From NCBI RefSeq assembly GCF_037975245.1, contig NC_092572.1, positions 31,469,989-31,533,988 on the forward strand: 64,000 nucleotides of DNA, in the 5' to 3' direction. The stretch is from Apostichopus japonicus. Lineage: Eukaryota > Echinodermata > Holothuroidea > Aspidochirotida > Stichopodidae. Below the pieces are notes generated by a model. That model did no database searches. It had not been told where the DNA came from and saw only the letters and a program-made list of their open reading frames with translations. Positions 37,236 through 47,324 of this stretch are shown in pieces; the stretch's first letter is position 1; every line of letters begins with the position of its first letter. The translations under genes and the position numbers were made by a program.

Positions 37236-37800
37236 ATATATGTATGTATGTATTTTAGATCCTCCTGCAAGCAGGAACTCGCGAACAAACCCCATTGGCT
37301 TATCAAAGCCGCAAGCTGACCGAGGTCAGTCTCTTAGATTAATATTTAACGCCCATGATTATGAATTCATACTTAGTAAAGATTCCTAAATCCTATTGGT
37401 CCATTCAGGTCAGCTGACCGTGGTTAATCCTGTGAGTAACGCACGGTAAAATTACGGGGTATCACTTTAATAAATCTTTGGTTATATGTAACCAAAAATG
37501 TTTTGTTTTATGATTTTCCCCCCACACAAATGGTAGTGTATGAATGAACGGGGTTAATCAACGGTCTAGCGTGCGTTACTCACAAGATTAATGCACTCCG
37601 GGTGTTAATGCTATCGCTGGATGCTATCCTGCATTAATCCTGTGAGTAACGCACGCTAGACCGTTGATTAACCCCTTATTTTCAATTTTCCACAACTCTG
37701 TAACTGGACAACATACATTAATCTTGGAGTGAATCGAACTCGGGACCTTATGATTGAAAGGCACAGGCGTTAACCACCGAGCTACAGAAGACATCATTAC
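37236..37800 (-). mobile_element. Possible tRNA-derived SINE
   Basis: On the minus strand a tRNA-like head has an A-box-like TAGCTCGGTGGTTAACG (37768-37784) and a B-box-like GAGTTCGATTC (37731-37741). Stem pairing is too poor for a real tRNA gene. The segment could end at the TACA-type microsatellite near 37236, after a GC-richer block with GCAAGCAGGAACTCGCGAAC. A fold-back sits in between, so the unity of the element is uncertain. Confidence 0.35.
37550..37675. repeat. Fold-back inverted repeat, 126 bp
   Basis: Arms of about 46 bp beginning GGGGTTAATCAACGGTCTAG and ending with its complement, with one or two mismatches and a ~34-bp loop. A third half-copy (TTAATCCTGTGAGTAACGCA) lies at about 37423. 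Confidence 0.85.
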
Positions 37801-38154
37801 TTACGGTGTGATGGTGGGCTGGTTCCAAGTGTCCATCTCCTGACAGATATCTCAATGTTGCACACGTTCCTGCTCAACTGTACCAACATAATAGTTATGG
37901 TTTATATTAATCATACTTAGAGCATAAACGTAGATGTATACAATATATAAGTAAGCAGCATAGCAACATTAACCAGCCCTTAGTTGGTGGCGATCCCTAT
38001 TTGGACATTTCTTTGTTGGGGGCGCCAGTCAGAAGCCACAGTACAGTACATGCCGTGTAACCAGGCATCACGCCACAGTTTCATTCGATATACAATCCAA
38101 GAAGCGGTAGGAAAGCGATTTCCAGAGGCGTATATATTCGAATTAATACGCGTA
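37801..38154. other. Short intergenic stretch
   Basis: No gene. It ends with an extra TATTCGAATTAATACGCG word, so the next inverted-repeat element abuts or overlaps an older fragment of itself. Confidence 0.35.
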
Positions 38155-38796
38155 TATGGCAAGCCATGTGGGACAAACACGGCATAATATATCCGCGTAT
38201 TAATTGGAATTTATACGCGTATTAATTGGAATTTATACGCGTATTAATTGGAATATATACGCGTAAATTTTATTAGCCAATCATATGGCTTAAATATATC
38301 CGCGTATTAATTCGAATATATATATACACGTATTAATTCGAATATATACACGTATTTATTCGAGTATATACACGTATTAATTCGAATATATACATGTATT
38401 AAATAAAATACATATGGGGATTAAATCCAATATATGCACGGATTAATTAGAATATACATGAAAAAACATTTCCGCTCTTGCTGTGTACATATACCAACGA
38501 TAAATGTTTTGGCGGGCTCGCGAGATCGCTTCAAATAGCGAAACGTTACACATGTAGGCTACAACACGTGTATATTCGAATTAATACGCGTATATATGTA
38601 AAGGGGTGTCAACGTAAACAAGCTCTGCAGAGCTTCTTGTTGGCACTCCTCAATCTCTTATTCTCTTGTACATTTACCCACGTCTATTGTCATAATTGCA
38701 TACTTTAATGCGAGAGATTGAAATAAAGTCTTATGAATATATTCGAATTAATACGCGGATATATTATGCGGTGTTTGTCCCACATGGCTTGCCATA
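38155..38796. mobile_element. Inverted-repeat element with 22-bp tandem core, copy 2
   Basis: Same termini (TATGGCAAGCCATGTGGGAC) and same unique core (CATTTCCGCTCTTGCTGTGT) as copy 1. It is longer because about 150 bp lies between the core and the right arm (about 38600-38735, with AAGCTCTGCAGAGCTT). No target duplication is evident. Confidence 0.75.
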
Positions 38797-39140
38797 GTCG
38801 TGTGGCTACACAATAAATATCATATATCCATTCTACTGTGAAACTGAATATTGGAAGGGGAAACACAGGAAAGGAAAATCTACACTAGTTGACTTGAATA
38901 TACAAACCATAAATCTGCTAGTTTGTGTGTACGTGTACAAATGAACCTTTGAACCCAACTGTGGAGCTCAATGCACAGTCGAGTCGCGTACGTGTACAGT
39001 GGGCGTTGTTTATCAGTCACGCGATCAGTATTGATATGTACAGTGCTGTTTAGTGTAATAATCTGTTTTCATATTGCCACTCTCACAACTCATTTCTATT
39101 TATCGTACGTCGTTCTTACTACATTGGGGTAACTTCCTAC
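38797..39140. other. Stretch upstream of candidate first exon
   Basis: No repeat or coding frame recognised. It may contain the promoter of the plus-strand gene, but I see no clear TATA or initiator and assign none. Confidence 0.3.
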
Positions 39141-39149
39141 TCTTCGGGT

Positions 39150-39272
39150 TACATCAAGGTACTATTCGTGATCATTTTCAGCTCGGGTGTGTTTTAAGTT
39201 GACGAAGAAGGATTCAAAGGATCCTTGGTTCACTCTGCAATATTACACAAGTGAATTAGAGTGGCTTTCAAT
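39150..39272 (+). other. Candidate non-coding first exon
   Basis: Ends in a near-consensus donor (CAAT followed by GTAAGT) at 39273. All frames contain stops, as expected for a 5' untranslated exon. Its start is not defined. Membership in the downstream propeller/DED gene is a guess from strand and position. Confidence 0.25.
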
Positions 39273-40817
39273 GTAAGTGTAACCCTTTGTATTACAGCAG
39301 TACACAGTTATCAGTATTATATTTGTCAATGGCTGTGGTTTAGAAGGTAGCGTTATGGGTACTCTGGTAGCGGGTATACTGTGACACATAAGCTTAATTA
39401 AAGGCACTGAAGACTCGCCCCAAACCGTGTGCGGTCATCTGAAAAAGTTAACTTTGATCTGTTGCTTGCAAGTGCCGTTTTGTTCGTGTCGCTACAAAAT
39501 ACAGACAGTACAGTAATGAAACGTGATACCTTGTTATCTTTAGCTGGACCTGAGATGTCCATCGCTGTATCGTTTGTATACTGTGCTGTGGGTATTGACC
39601 GCAGCTGTATGTACTGAATTGTACACTAGACTAATTACCGACGGTAGCAAGCTGGAGTTTCTGGAATCGATGGTGGTGTTTAACACTTCTGTTACACCTC
39701 ATTCGAAACTAGGTCAAATTATCGGCATTAGACGTTTCTTTTGCGTGAGACTTGAGAAAGATAGTCTATAGTATTAATTAACTGAGACCACCATCTTAAT
39801 ACACTACTTCTAACGTTAGATATGGTTACTTCAATGTATACCCTTTACCTATAAACCGTTTCTACTACAGGAAGTGTAGGTTTAAATTACAACTTCCGGA
39901 TCATTCCAAGTAATATATGGCAGATGATCTTGACAAGCTTTATATTCCTGATATATACTGTTAACTAACATCATCACAGTTAATAAATTGTCTACTTATT
40001 TATTGTTTTGTTTTCGTACATTGTGCATAACAAACAATATAGAACTGTTGTCAGATACGTTCATCAAATTTTGTGATGAATTAAGATTTCCGGTGATTAC
40101 TTTAGACAATGAACTTCAGTTCAGCTATGGGAATATTCTTTAACTGGATTGATATTAGTATATCATGTTTAAGCGTGAAGTTATTATAGCGTTATTACTG
40201 TAGCTTACATATCACTCCATAATAAAACATTCACTCTTAGTGAGTGGTCAAACTCAATTCAGTTGAAAAACTGTAGACTCCTCTTGACGCTCCTGCAATG
40301 TAGACCTATCTGTCAACTCGTAAAATACTTAGTTCATTATTGGAAATCTTAATGAGAGAACTAACATGTTTGGGATCAATATTTCTTACTGTTACACTAT
40401 TTTGTTTATGTACATCACACTTGGTATTTATAATACCATTTGATACTGTATTTGAAGTACATTTAAAAAAAAAATGATATTTCTACTTAATATAATCTAA
40501 TTTGACTGTACTTAGTTCAACACATTAATACTTCCAAAGATTCAATCACTTCTGGGACGCACTTATTTTATGCTGTATATTTCTCAACATCAATGAAACC
40601 TTGTATCCAAATTGTGGGTTCCGAAAGTAGCCTTTTGAACATGTCTACATAGAACGAACAACGCTGTGCGTATGTTAGACATATTTATATATAGTTTTCA
40701 AATCAGTATATGTTAAAGGTGCAATGCTGCTTACTTATATTTAAAGATAGAAACATTTTGCATTTGCTTTGTATGATTAATATGAACCTTTAATAAAGTA
40801 CTATTATTTCGGTTTAG

Positions 40818-40890
40818 TTGAGCAGGATCGTGCGCAACTTTGAGAAATCTGTCAGAAGATGGACATCAGGGAGCCTCCCACCATCACACC
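40818..40890 (+). other. Candidate 5' coding exon
   Basis: A 73-nt block with acceptor TTTCGGTTTAG and a strong GTAAGT donor. It contains an ATG in good context (AAGATGG at 40859) that would give M-D-I-R-E-P-P-T-I-T-P and leave phase 2. The propeller exon at 46371 needs phase 0, so at least one exon between them would be required and none was recognised. Confidence 0.3.
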
Positions 40891-41109
40891 GTAAGTAATA
40901 CCCTCTCTAGTAACCCGCCTTAATCAATTACCTCTAATGTGACCCTCCTCCCACTTTACCGTCTTAAGTCCCTCATTTCCCGTTCTCTTTAGACTGAAGG
41001 TTACACACATCTCCCACTTCACAATTGCTTCATTCTAATATGTCATAAATATATCACTGTGTTCCTTTCAGCGATGCTACGGTTAATTTCTTCCTCAGTT
41101 TTTTTTTTC

Positions 41110-42060
41110 ATTAAATTGGCGGAGGCATAAGGAATTTGTTTCATGGTGATGTCGTTATTTTTGTGGAAGCGTCTGTGTGTATGCGACACTGTTTGTAAAC
41201 ACAATAACTCAAAAAGTGTATCATGGCTGAAATTGATACATCGTATATGGATTTGTCTTTAAGTTAGTAAAAGAACCCAATTGAAATTGGCGGACGCAAA
41301 TGGACTTACCAGGTGAACAGATGTCAAAGTCTGAAAACATTTTAAACAAGATAACTCAATAAGGACGTCGTTGTATCCATAGTCATAAGTCAAGCTGGGA
41401 TGGACTTAATACTTGGTGTGTGTATTTACCTTAATGAGTACAACAATTTGTTGTTTTATGTGGAGATTAAAGATCACTAGAGTTCAACACAGGTTACAGT
41501 CTTTAAACCTTGTAAAAACTCTAAATTGAAGTTTAGATGAAATTCATACGTCGTATGTGAATCCATCTTTAGCTAGTTCAAGAAACTTATTATGTTCTAA
41601 TGAGGTCCAAAAATTAAAACCTTGTAATAATGATAATAACACATAATTTTTATAAAAACATAATTCCAAACTTAAAACTTCATACGTTGTAAGAAACTTT
41701 ACCGTAGTGAGTACATAGAAAGCATTTTGTTATGTTGGGGTCAAAGCTCATGTAAGGTCAATAGTGGTCAAAGTTTGATAATGTTGTTGTGACAGTGCCA
41801 CAAATATTGAAACTTGAATGGGCTGAATGTGTGGTATAGAGATTCATATTAGTGAGTGCAAGAATCATTCTGTATTTATAGTGGAGGTCAAACATCGTTC
41901 AAGGTTAACAGCGATGGAAGTCTGAGAATCATGTAAACACCATCACTCCAGAGGTGCAATTTAAACGAACTTCATAATTTGTAAGTAGATTCACCTGGGT
42001 CAGTACAAATATATTGCTTTTTATTGAGGTCAAAGGTCATTATATATAAAACGTCAACGT
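41110..42060 (+). repeat. Degenerate ~150-200-bp tandem-like repeat
   Basis: Recurrent phrases such as AAACTTCATA, GAGGTCAAA and ATTCACCTTAGTGAGTACAA-like words recur in the same order several times. The style matches other AGGTCA-bearing repeats in the window. Strongly decayed; borders approximate. Confidence 0.5.
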
Positions 42061-43120
42061 CACTGATACATTCAGGACTCGCCCGTGTGTAGAAACAAAC
42101 AGGGATACTTAGCACACAGACCTATAAATATATTTTTACTTACTGATGAAATCTCAGTATTCATTAATGCGACCCGGTAAATCTAATTTTAAATTCTTTA
42201 TCTCTCTTCATAATGAAGCAAGAGGGTTGCGCTCTCGTATTTGAGGCTGTGTAATATGAATATTAGAAATAATGAGGAAAACTGCGGAATGTGTATATTT
42301 GGATATTCAAAGGGAAGTCGTCTAATAGTTGGTGTGTGTATGTGTGATAGGTTGTTCTGTTGAGATAAACTTCATAGTAAAAGGCAGTGCGTTTGCTGAT
42401 AAATGTAAACAACCGTTTCTTGTTAGTTATACATGTTGCATTGGCGGCAATAAGTTCGTTTTCAAAGCATCGTTTTCCGACAGCAAATAGTCTTCAAGGA
42501 AACCTAGAAAATTAGAAGTTTGAAACTCATACTGGAAGGATTATAGCGTTCTTAAATTTAGATTTAGAAGTAAATAAAACCCTTGTATATCCATGTCACT
42601 CTGTACATCCGTGATTTGACTGCAGACGGATGGTGGTAACTAGAAAAATGCATAAAAAAGTCATCTGTGAGGTAAATAAGCATAGCTCCATCTATTGTCG
42701 ACTGACAGCTTTTGTTTAAATTCACTAGCTTAGACAGAGAAATGGCTAAGGGGCCTGGCATACGGTACATCACATGTCAATTTAACGTCCCCCGTCTGTT
42801 TATTGCGATCGATTCATCTGCGTCTGCAGCAAATATCATAGCGGTCAAATCAGGGAGTTGCTATGGAACAACTCCCTGGTCAAACGAACTTCAGGATCTC
42901 GATAACCGGTCCATTGATTTACATTAAAAGAATCTACATGTTATATAACTGCTTAACCGTCAAATATATTCGAAAGAGGCCCGGCGGGGTTTAGAGGGCC
43001 AAGCCCTCAGACATTTAAGCGTTTTGAAATATTTAAGTGGCGTAATAGCAAGGAGCAACAGCCCCCCCCCCCCATATTATTTCGCCTTACTTATCATTTT
43101 GGTGGGTGTACGAGGAGACG
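42061..43120. other. Non-coding stretch
   Basis: No gene recognised. Overlapping open frames at 42564-42927 have no domain. C-run at about 43063-43073. Confidence 0.3.
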
Positions 43121-43757
43121 CAGGGCCGGATTAAGCTTGTGGGAGGCCTTGGGCCAGCTTGGTAGTGGGGGCCCTCTATAAATTTTCAACTACTGAGTGA
43201 CGGTACTGGTGCATCGTAACGATGTCATGGCACTAAAATTGACAAAAATCAAACCCATCTTTACGATAACATATTGAGCGGTCGCTTAGGCCTACTTTCA
43301 TCGTTAAAATAATTTTTTAAATCAAACACATTTATTATTGTGTATGTTTAGAAAAATACTTGAGAATATGAAAATTGAGAATTTCATGCATCCAGATTTA
43401 GGCATAGTGAGAAATGTAAGACTAGGTCACCTTATAGTATATGTTAAAAAGACTTGGGAGAGGAATACCACATGGACTACATATTAGAATGATGCACCCT
43501 GATTAAGCAAGTAATCACGCATCTGGTTTGAAATAATGGATGGCCAAACACCAATGTCATTTCCTCTAATTGGTCCCTCGACTTTAGCTTGAACGACATT
43601 GGGTGCATTGGCATCAGTGTCAGCTAATTGTTTTTCAGGTAGATCTGATACTACATCTGTGCTTTCTTCATGTGGATCAGCCCCTGGCGCTTTAGCTATT
43701 TCAGATTGGCCAGCTTCAGCTAATACATCGCGCTTGCTGATAACGGTTGTTGCTCAG
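43121..43757 (-). mobile_element. Deleted hAT element with ZMYM-type transposase fragment
   Basis: The left end CAGGGCCGGATTAAGC followed by GGGGGCCCT words is a typical hAT terminus. On the minus strand from about 43757 to 43483 an ~87-codon frame (D-V-L-A-E-A-G-Q...) contains DIGVWPSIISNQMRDYLL, matching the stretch before the TTF/ZMYM-type zinc finger of hAT-derived proteins, and then stops. The rest of the transposase is missing and only ~360 bp separate the fragment from the end, so this is an internally deleted relic. The other terminus was not found. Confidence 0.65.
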
Positions 43758-44084
43758 AAATGTCTTGGCTGAACTTTTTAAAACTCATCATTTTTTTTAC
43801 ATTTAGGGTACAATAAGTTAGTGGTTTCATTGGAATCCCGATTCGATATTCGTGAACACAATCAAGTGCTGAAACACTAACCAAGAGACAAACCGCACCG
43901 CTCCAACACCCCTCAAGGAGTGTAAAACCAGCCTGAATTACGCCAGCAAATATCTATAAAAAGTTTTTGTTTGTCAAACAAAAATTTTGCGAAAGAACAC
44001 GTTTCCTTTTACTTCATGCACTTTCCGTAGGATATGCCCTTAAAACATATGCCTATGAATATTCAATAATGTAAATATATATGT
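43758..44084. other. Non-coding stretch
   Basis: No recognisable feature; may contain the decayed remainder of the hAT element. Confidence 0.3.
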
Positions 44085-44118
44085 GTGTATATATGTATAT
44101 ATATGTGTGTATATATGC

Positions 44119-44206
<88 letters not shown>
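44085..44206. repeat. (TA)n microsatellite
   Basis: Impure TATG/TATA start followed by about 40 pure TA units. Produces Y-I-Y-I open frames on both strands, which are not genes. Confidence 0.95.
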
Positions 44207-44210
<4 letters not shown>

Positions 44211-44266
44211 TAGGTTGGCGTCTATCTTGGCGCAGAGTGCTCTATGTCCATTGGACAGAGCGGGAT

Positions 44267-44411
44267 ATATGTTGATACTAGATGAGACTAGTGGAACACT
44301 AGTAGTTGTTACTCGGAGTTTCACGCTTTATAGCGGAGTTGTCTGAAGATCGCTATAAAGCGTGAAACTCCGAGTAACAACTACTAGTGTTCCACTAGTC
44401 TCATCTAGTAT

Positions 44412-44418
<7 letters not shown>
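44267..44418. repeat. Perfect palindrome, 69-bp arms
   Basis: The left arm 44267-44335 and right arm 44351-44418 are perfect reverse complements (one terminal base apart), separated by the 15-nt spacer GAGTTGTCTGAAGAT. The right arm runs into another (TA)n tract and the left into a TA tract ~60 bp away. Likely derived from the end of a Penelope-like or similar element because it contains a hammerhead-like motif. Confidence 0.95.
44337..44382 (+). ncRNA. Hammerhead-ribozyme-like motif (type I)
   Basis: All core elements are in order. Helix I strand AGUUGU (44337-44342) pairs with ACAACU (44377-44382). The core CUGAAGA (44343-44349) matches CUGANGA. Helix II is CGCU-AUAA-AGCG (44351-44362). 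GAA plus A15.1 follow (44364-44367). Helix III is ACU-CCG-AGU (44367-44375), then the cleavage triplet GUA (44374-44376), with predicted cleavage after A44376. Positions 10.1 and 11.1 are U and U rather than the usual G-C, the same as in the two Penelope copies. The short helix III resembles hammerheads known from Penelope-like elements. Activity is not shown; the surrounding palindrome would compete with this fold. Confidence 0.65.
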
Positions 44419-44472
<54 letters not shown>

Positions 44473-44475
44473 TAT
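44419..44475. repeat. (TA)n microsatellite
   Basis: About 25 TA units directly after the palindrome. Confidence 0.95.
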
Positions 44476-45146
44476 CGCCTCGGTCCGCTCAGCCTTCTCG
44501 ATGACGTCATCATCGGTCTCAAATCAAATTTAAGACCGGTTCCCCTCGTATTTATCCCCTAAGAAGATGACGTCCCCTACTGCGAAAAGCACATTGCGGC
44601 CGCTTTGTAGAGTGTAAAACTTTATTTGATAATGAATTGTGGAAGCCCGCCATCGATTTTTACATTTTCGCTTTATTTACATTGGTATAGCGCCATCGAT
44701 TTAAAAACTTTCGCCCCGTTGTGTATGTTTGCAAAATTGTGCAGAGGTCCTGGATCAGTTCTTTTCTGTTAGGTGTTGTACTTCTGATAGTTGGCCAAGG
44801 GACCAACCCACCCGAAATTAATTAAGAAAAGAACTTTCTCAAAAGAGGAAGAAGGATCAGCATAGGGCCTTATTGCTTGCTACGCATATTGCAGACAACT
44901 GCAAGCTTTGTGGAGAATCAAGGTCCTTAAAGGTCGGTATAGCTAGCCAGTATGTGGCCCTAAATTTATAGGACGCTAAAATTGCTAGAAGTTTTCAAAA
45001 AGTACTTTCCTTCATGTCTTTACACTCCAAATTGTTCTCAACATTTTTAAGGAACACTCAAGATAACTGAAAATCCGAGTGAGGAAAATTTCCTTGAAGG
45101 TTGACATGAAAACATTTTTGACCAAACGTGACCGGCATATTTGAAT
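44476..45146. other. Non-coding stretch
   Basis: No gene. CGCCATCGATTT and CCGCCATCGATTTT words repeat at about 44647 and 44690. Possibly the remainder of the element that carried the palindrome. Confidence 0.3.
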
Positions 45147-45345
45147 GATATAATACAATATCTTTCTTACCCGCCCGTTTCCTAGTTTCTTAGCTATGTT
45201 TTCCTTGCTGTTTTTGCTCAGTTTTTTGCTTACTTTTATTGAAAGAATGGCCTAAAATCGATTGAAATTTATTGGCCTCAAATATGTTATATATACATAG
45301 AAAGTAGGAAACGGGCGGGTAAGAAAGATATATTGTATTATATCA
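45147..45345. repeat. Inverted repeat with ~38-bp arms
   Basis: GATATAATACAATATCTTTC plus TTACCCGCCCGTTTCCTA at 45147-45184 is mirrored at about 45306-45345. A third, direct copy of the right arm with its flank (AAATATTTCATCGATCGTTT) lies at about 45447-45515. Probably a small MITE and a partial duplicate. Confidence 0.8.
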
Positions 45346-45524
45346 TAAATATTTCATCGATCGTTTCCATGTGGTGTAACTTTTTTCGGATCCAATTTCG
45401 CATTGCCATTCTTACGGAATGGTACGGCGTATACATTTATATAGGGAACGGGCGGGTAAGAAAGATATTGTATTATATCATAAATATTTCATCGATCGTT
45501 TCCATGTGGTGTTACTTTTCAGCA

Positions 45525-46115
45525 CAATGTACGCCCGTGATCTGGGCGCTCGACGACAGCCCGTCTTACGGGTCAATCGCCTATTATATACTGTATATAT
45601 GTCATATAAATTAATACACTCAATCGTGTAAACATGTATCTCCATATCCTATAGCTCGTTCTTAGAGCGAAAATTCTCTCAACATACTCGATCCATTAGT
45701 GTAATTGTTTGCTTATTTAGTGATAGTTGTTTACAATTTATTCTGAATTGGCAGGAGGAGGGGGGAGGGGCTTCGATTAGGTTCTGTAAATTTTTCCTGT
45801 TAATTCTTTTTTACGTTCTTTCTTAATTTGCACGAGGAGGAGTTCAGTCTGAGAATATAATACACGTAATCACCAGCGGCTATATGCCAAGTTTCTGAGA
45901 AACCTAAATAATTTTATTGTTTGTTTGTTAATTTTAATAATTAATAAATCACAGCATAATGTTCACCCGTGATCCGGGTGCTCGACGAAAGCCCGTCTTA
46001 CGGGCCAATCGCTTATACTGTATGTCATATGAATTGATACACTCAATCGTGTAAATAGCTATTTCCATATCTCAGAGCTCGTGTTTAGGGCGAAATTCCT
46101 CTCAACATGTTCGCA
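45525..46115 (+). repeat. Direct duplication, ~430 bp apart
   Basis: The segment from CAGCACAATGTACGCCCGTG (about 45520) to GATCCATTAGT (about 45700) recurs from about 45951 to 46133, with landmarks AGCCCGTCTTACGGG, CACTCAATCGTGTAAA and TTCTCTCAACAT. Diverged by perhaps 10-15%. No coding function. Confidence 0.75.
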
Positions 46116-46370
46116 AATATACTCGATCCGTTAGTTTGTTTAGTTGTTTGTTTATTTGTTTATTTTTTGTTTATTATTTAGTATTAATACTTATGGGGAG
46201 GGTGCTTCAGCTTCCGTTATTTTCTTGTTTTTGTTATGAAAACGTACATTTTCCAGCCGCTATATGCATAGTGTCTGACAACATTCTCCGTTACCATGGA
46301 TACGGCCTTGTAAACTTGACCTAATATTGTACTTTTTTGCCTTGTATATAATAGAGTTCATCGTACACAG

Positions 46371-47153
46371 TTGCCCAGGTTTACCGGTGAAGGCGACTGG
46401 CTGTGCGATATGACGTTGGATTCTACCAGAGTTGCTGTTAGCAGTAACAACGAAGAAACAAGGACATCATTCATAGACCTGTTTGCATTAAATATTCCTG
46501 ATTCTTCGTCGCCATTTATAACTCGGTTTTATTCTAAAAAAATTAAGAATCCTTCAAGATGGCCGCATCGTTGTGTTTCATTCTTGGATGATTCTCGTAT
46601 AGTCACTGTGTGTGGTAAACAGTTGGTTGTCTTCAATATCAAGACAGGCGACATACCCACACACAGTGATCAGTTACCCGATGGCTCAGCCGTGTGTATC
46701 ACTGTCAGAGAGGGGGAGATATTTATTGGTTTGATTTCTAACGAGGTGATTGTGTTTGATTTTAGTTTACATAAAATCAAGACAATCACCTTGAAAGGAT
46801 TAGAAGGTGATTATCCTTTAGATATAACAGTTTATGGAGATCATCTGTTTATATCTGCACTCCATGCTAGAGCCATTAGATACAACATGGAGGGAGTGAT
46901 GTTACATGAATACAACACACCAGGCTACTTAAGTGCACACAGTATCACTGTAAGCAGTGAGTTTGGTCTGGTGTTTGTATCATGTTGGGATTTCCCTGTT
47001 ACTGTTGTTGTTGTTTACTCTCTCTCTGAGAATCATACATTGTTTACTTTCCGAGTTATTGATAAGTGGTCGTTGGATAGAATCAGGATAAACGATGTAA
47101 ACAGGTTTATGTTAACAGCAACAAGAGAAGGAACACTGAGTGTATACAGCACA
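46371..47153 (+). CDS. Beta-propeller-like exon of DED gene
   Basis: A 783-nt exon (261 codons, phase 0 at both ends). It starts after the acceptor TCGTACACAG with LPRFTGEGDWLCDMTLD and ends L-S-V-Y-S-T before a consensus donor GTAAGTA. The frame shows about six repeats of ~40 residues with the beta-rich pattern of NHL/WD40-type propellers: RVAVSSNN, RIVTVCGKQLVVFNIKTG, EIFIGLISNEVIVFDFS, HLFISALHARAIRYNMEG, GLVFVSCWDFPVTVVVVYS and FMLTATREGTLSVYS each look like a blade. Propellers of this kind bind protein or glycan partners. The phase fits directly to the DED exon at 58104. Alternatively this is a last exon reading on to TAG at 47169-47171 and the DED exons belong to another gene. No start codon lies in the exon, so 5' exons are missing here. 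Confidence 0.75.
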
Positions 47154-47324
47154 GTAAGTACAGTAGGATAGAGTAAACAAGAAAACATAGGAATTTTATT
47201 TTACATCTAGAATAATGAAAATAGGCTAGAAAAACTACCAAGTTAGGTATCAGTGACTGCGAACATTTCTCTAGATTACGTTTATTTGTACTGTTTTTGC
47301 GAGTCTTGGAAATAATATGAAATT

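Noticed and set aside
37720-37800. A functional tRNA gene on the minus strand
   Set aside because: A- and B-box-like words are present but the acceptor, D and T stems do not pair; better explained as a SINE head.
44040-44522. Y-I-Y-I repeat proteins
   Set aside because: Translation of TA microsatellites.
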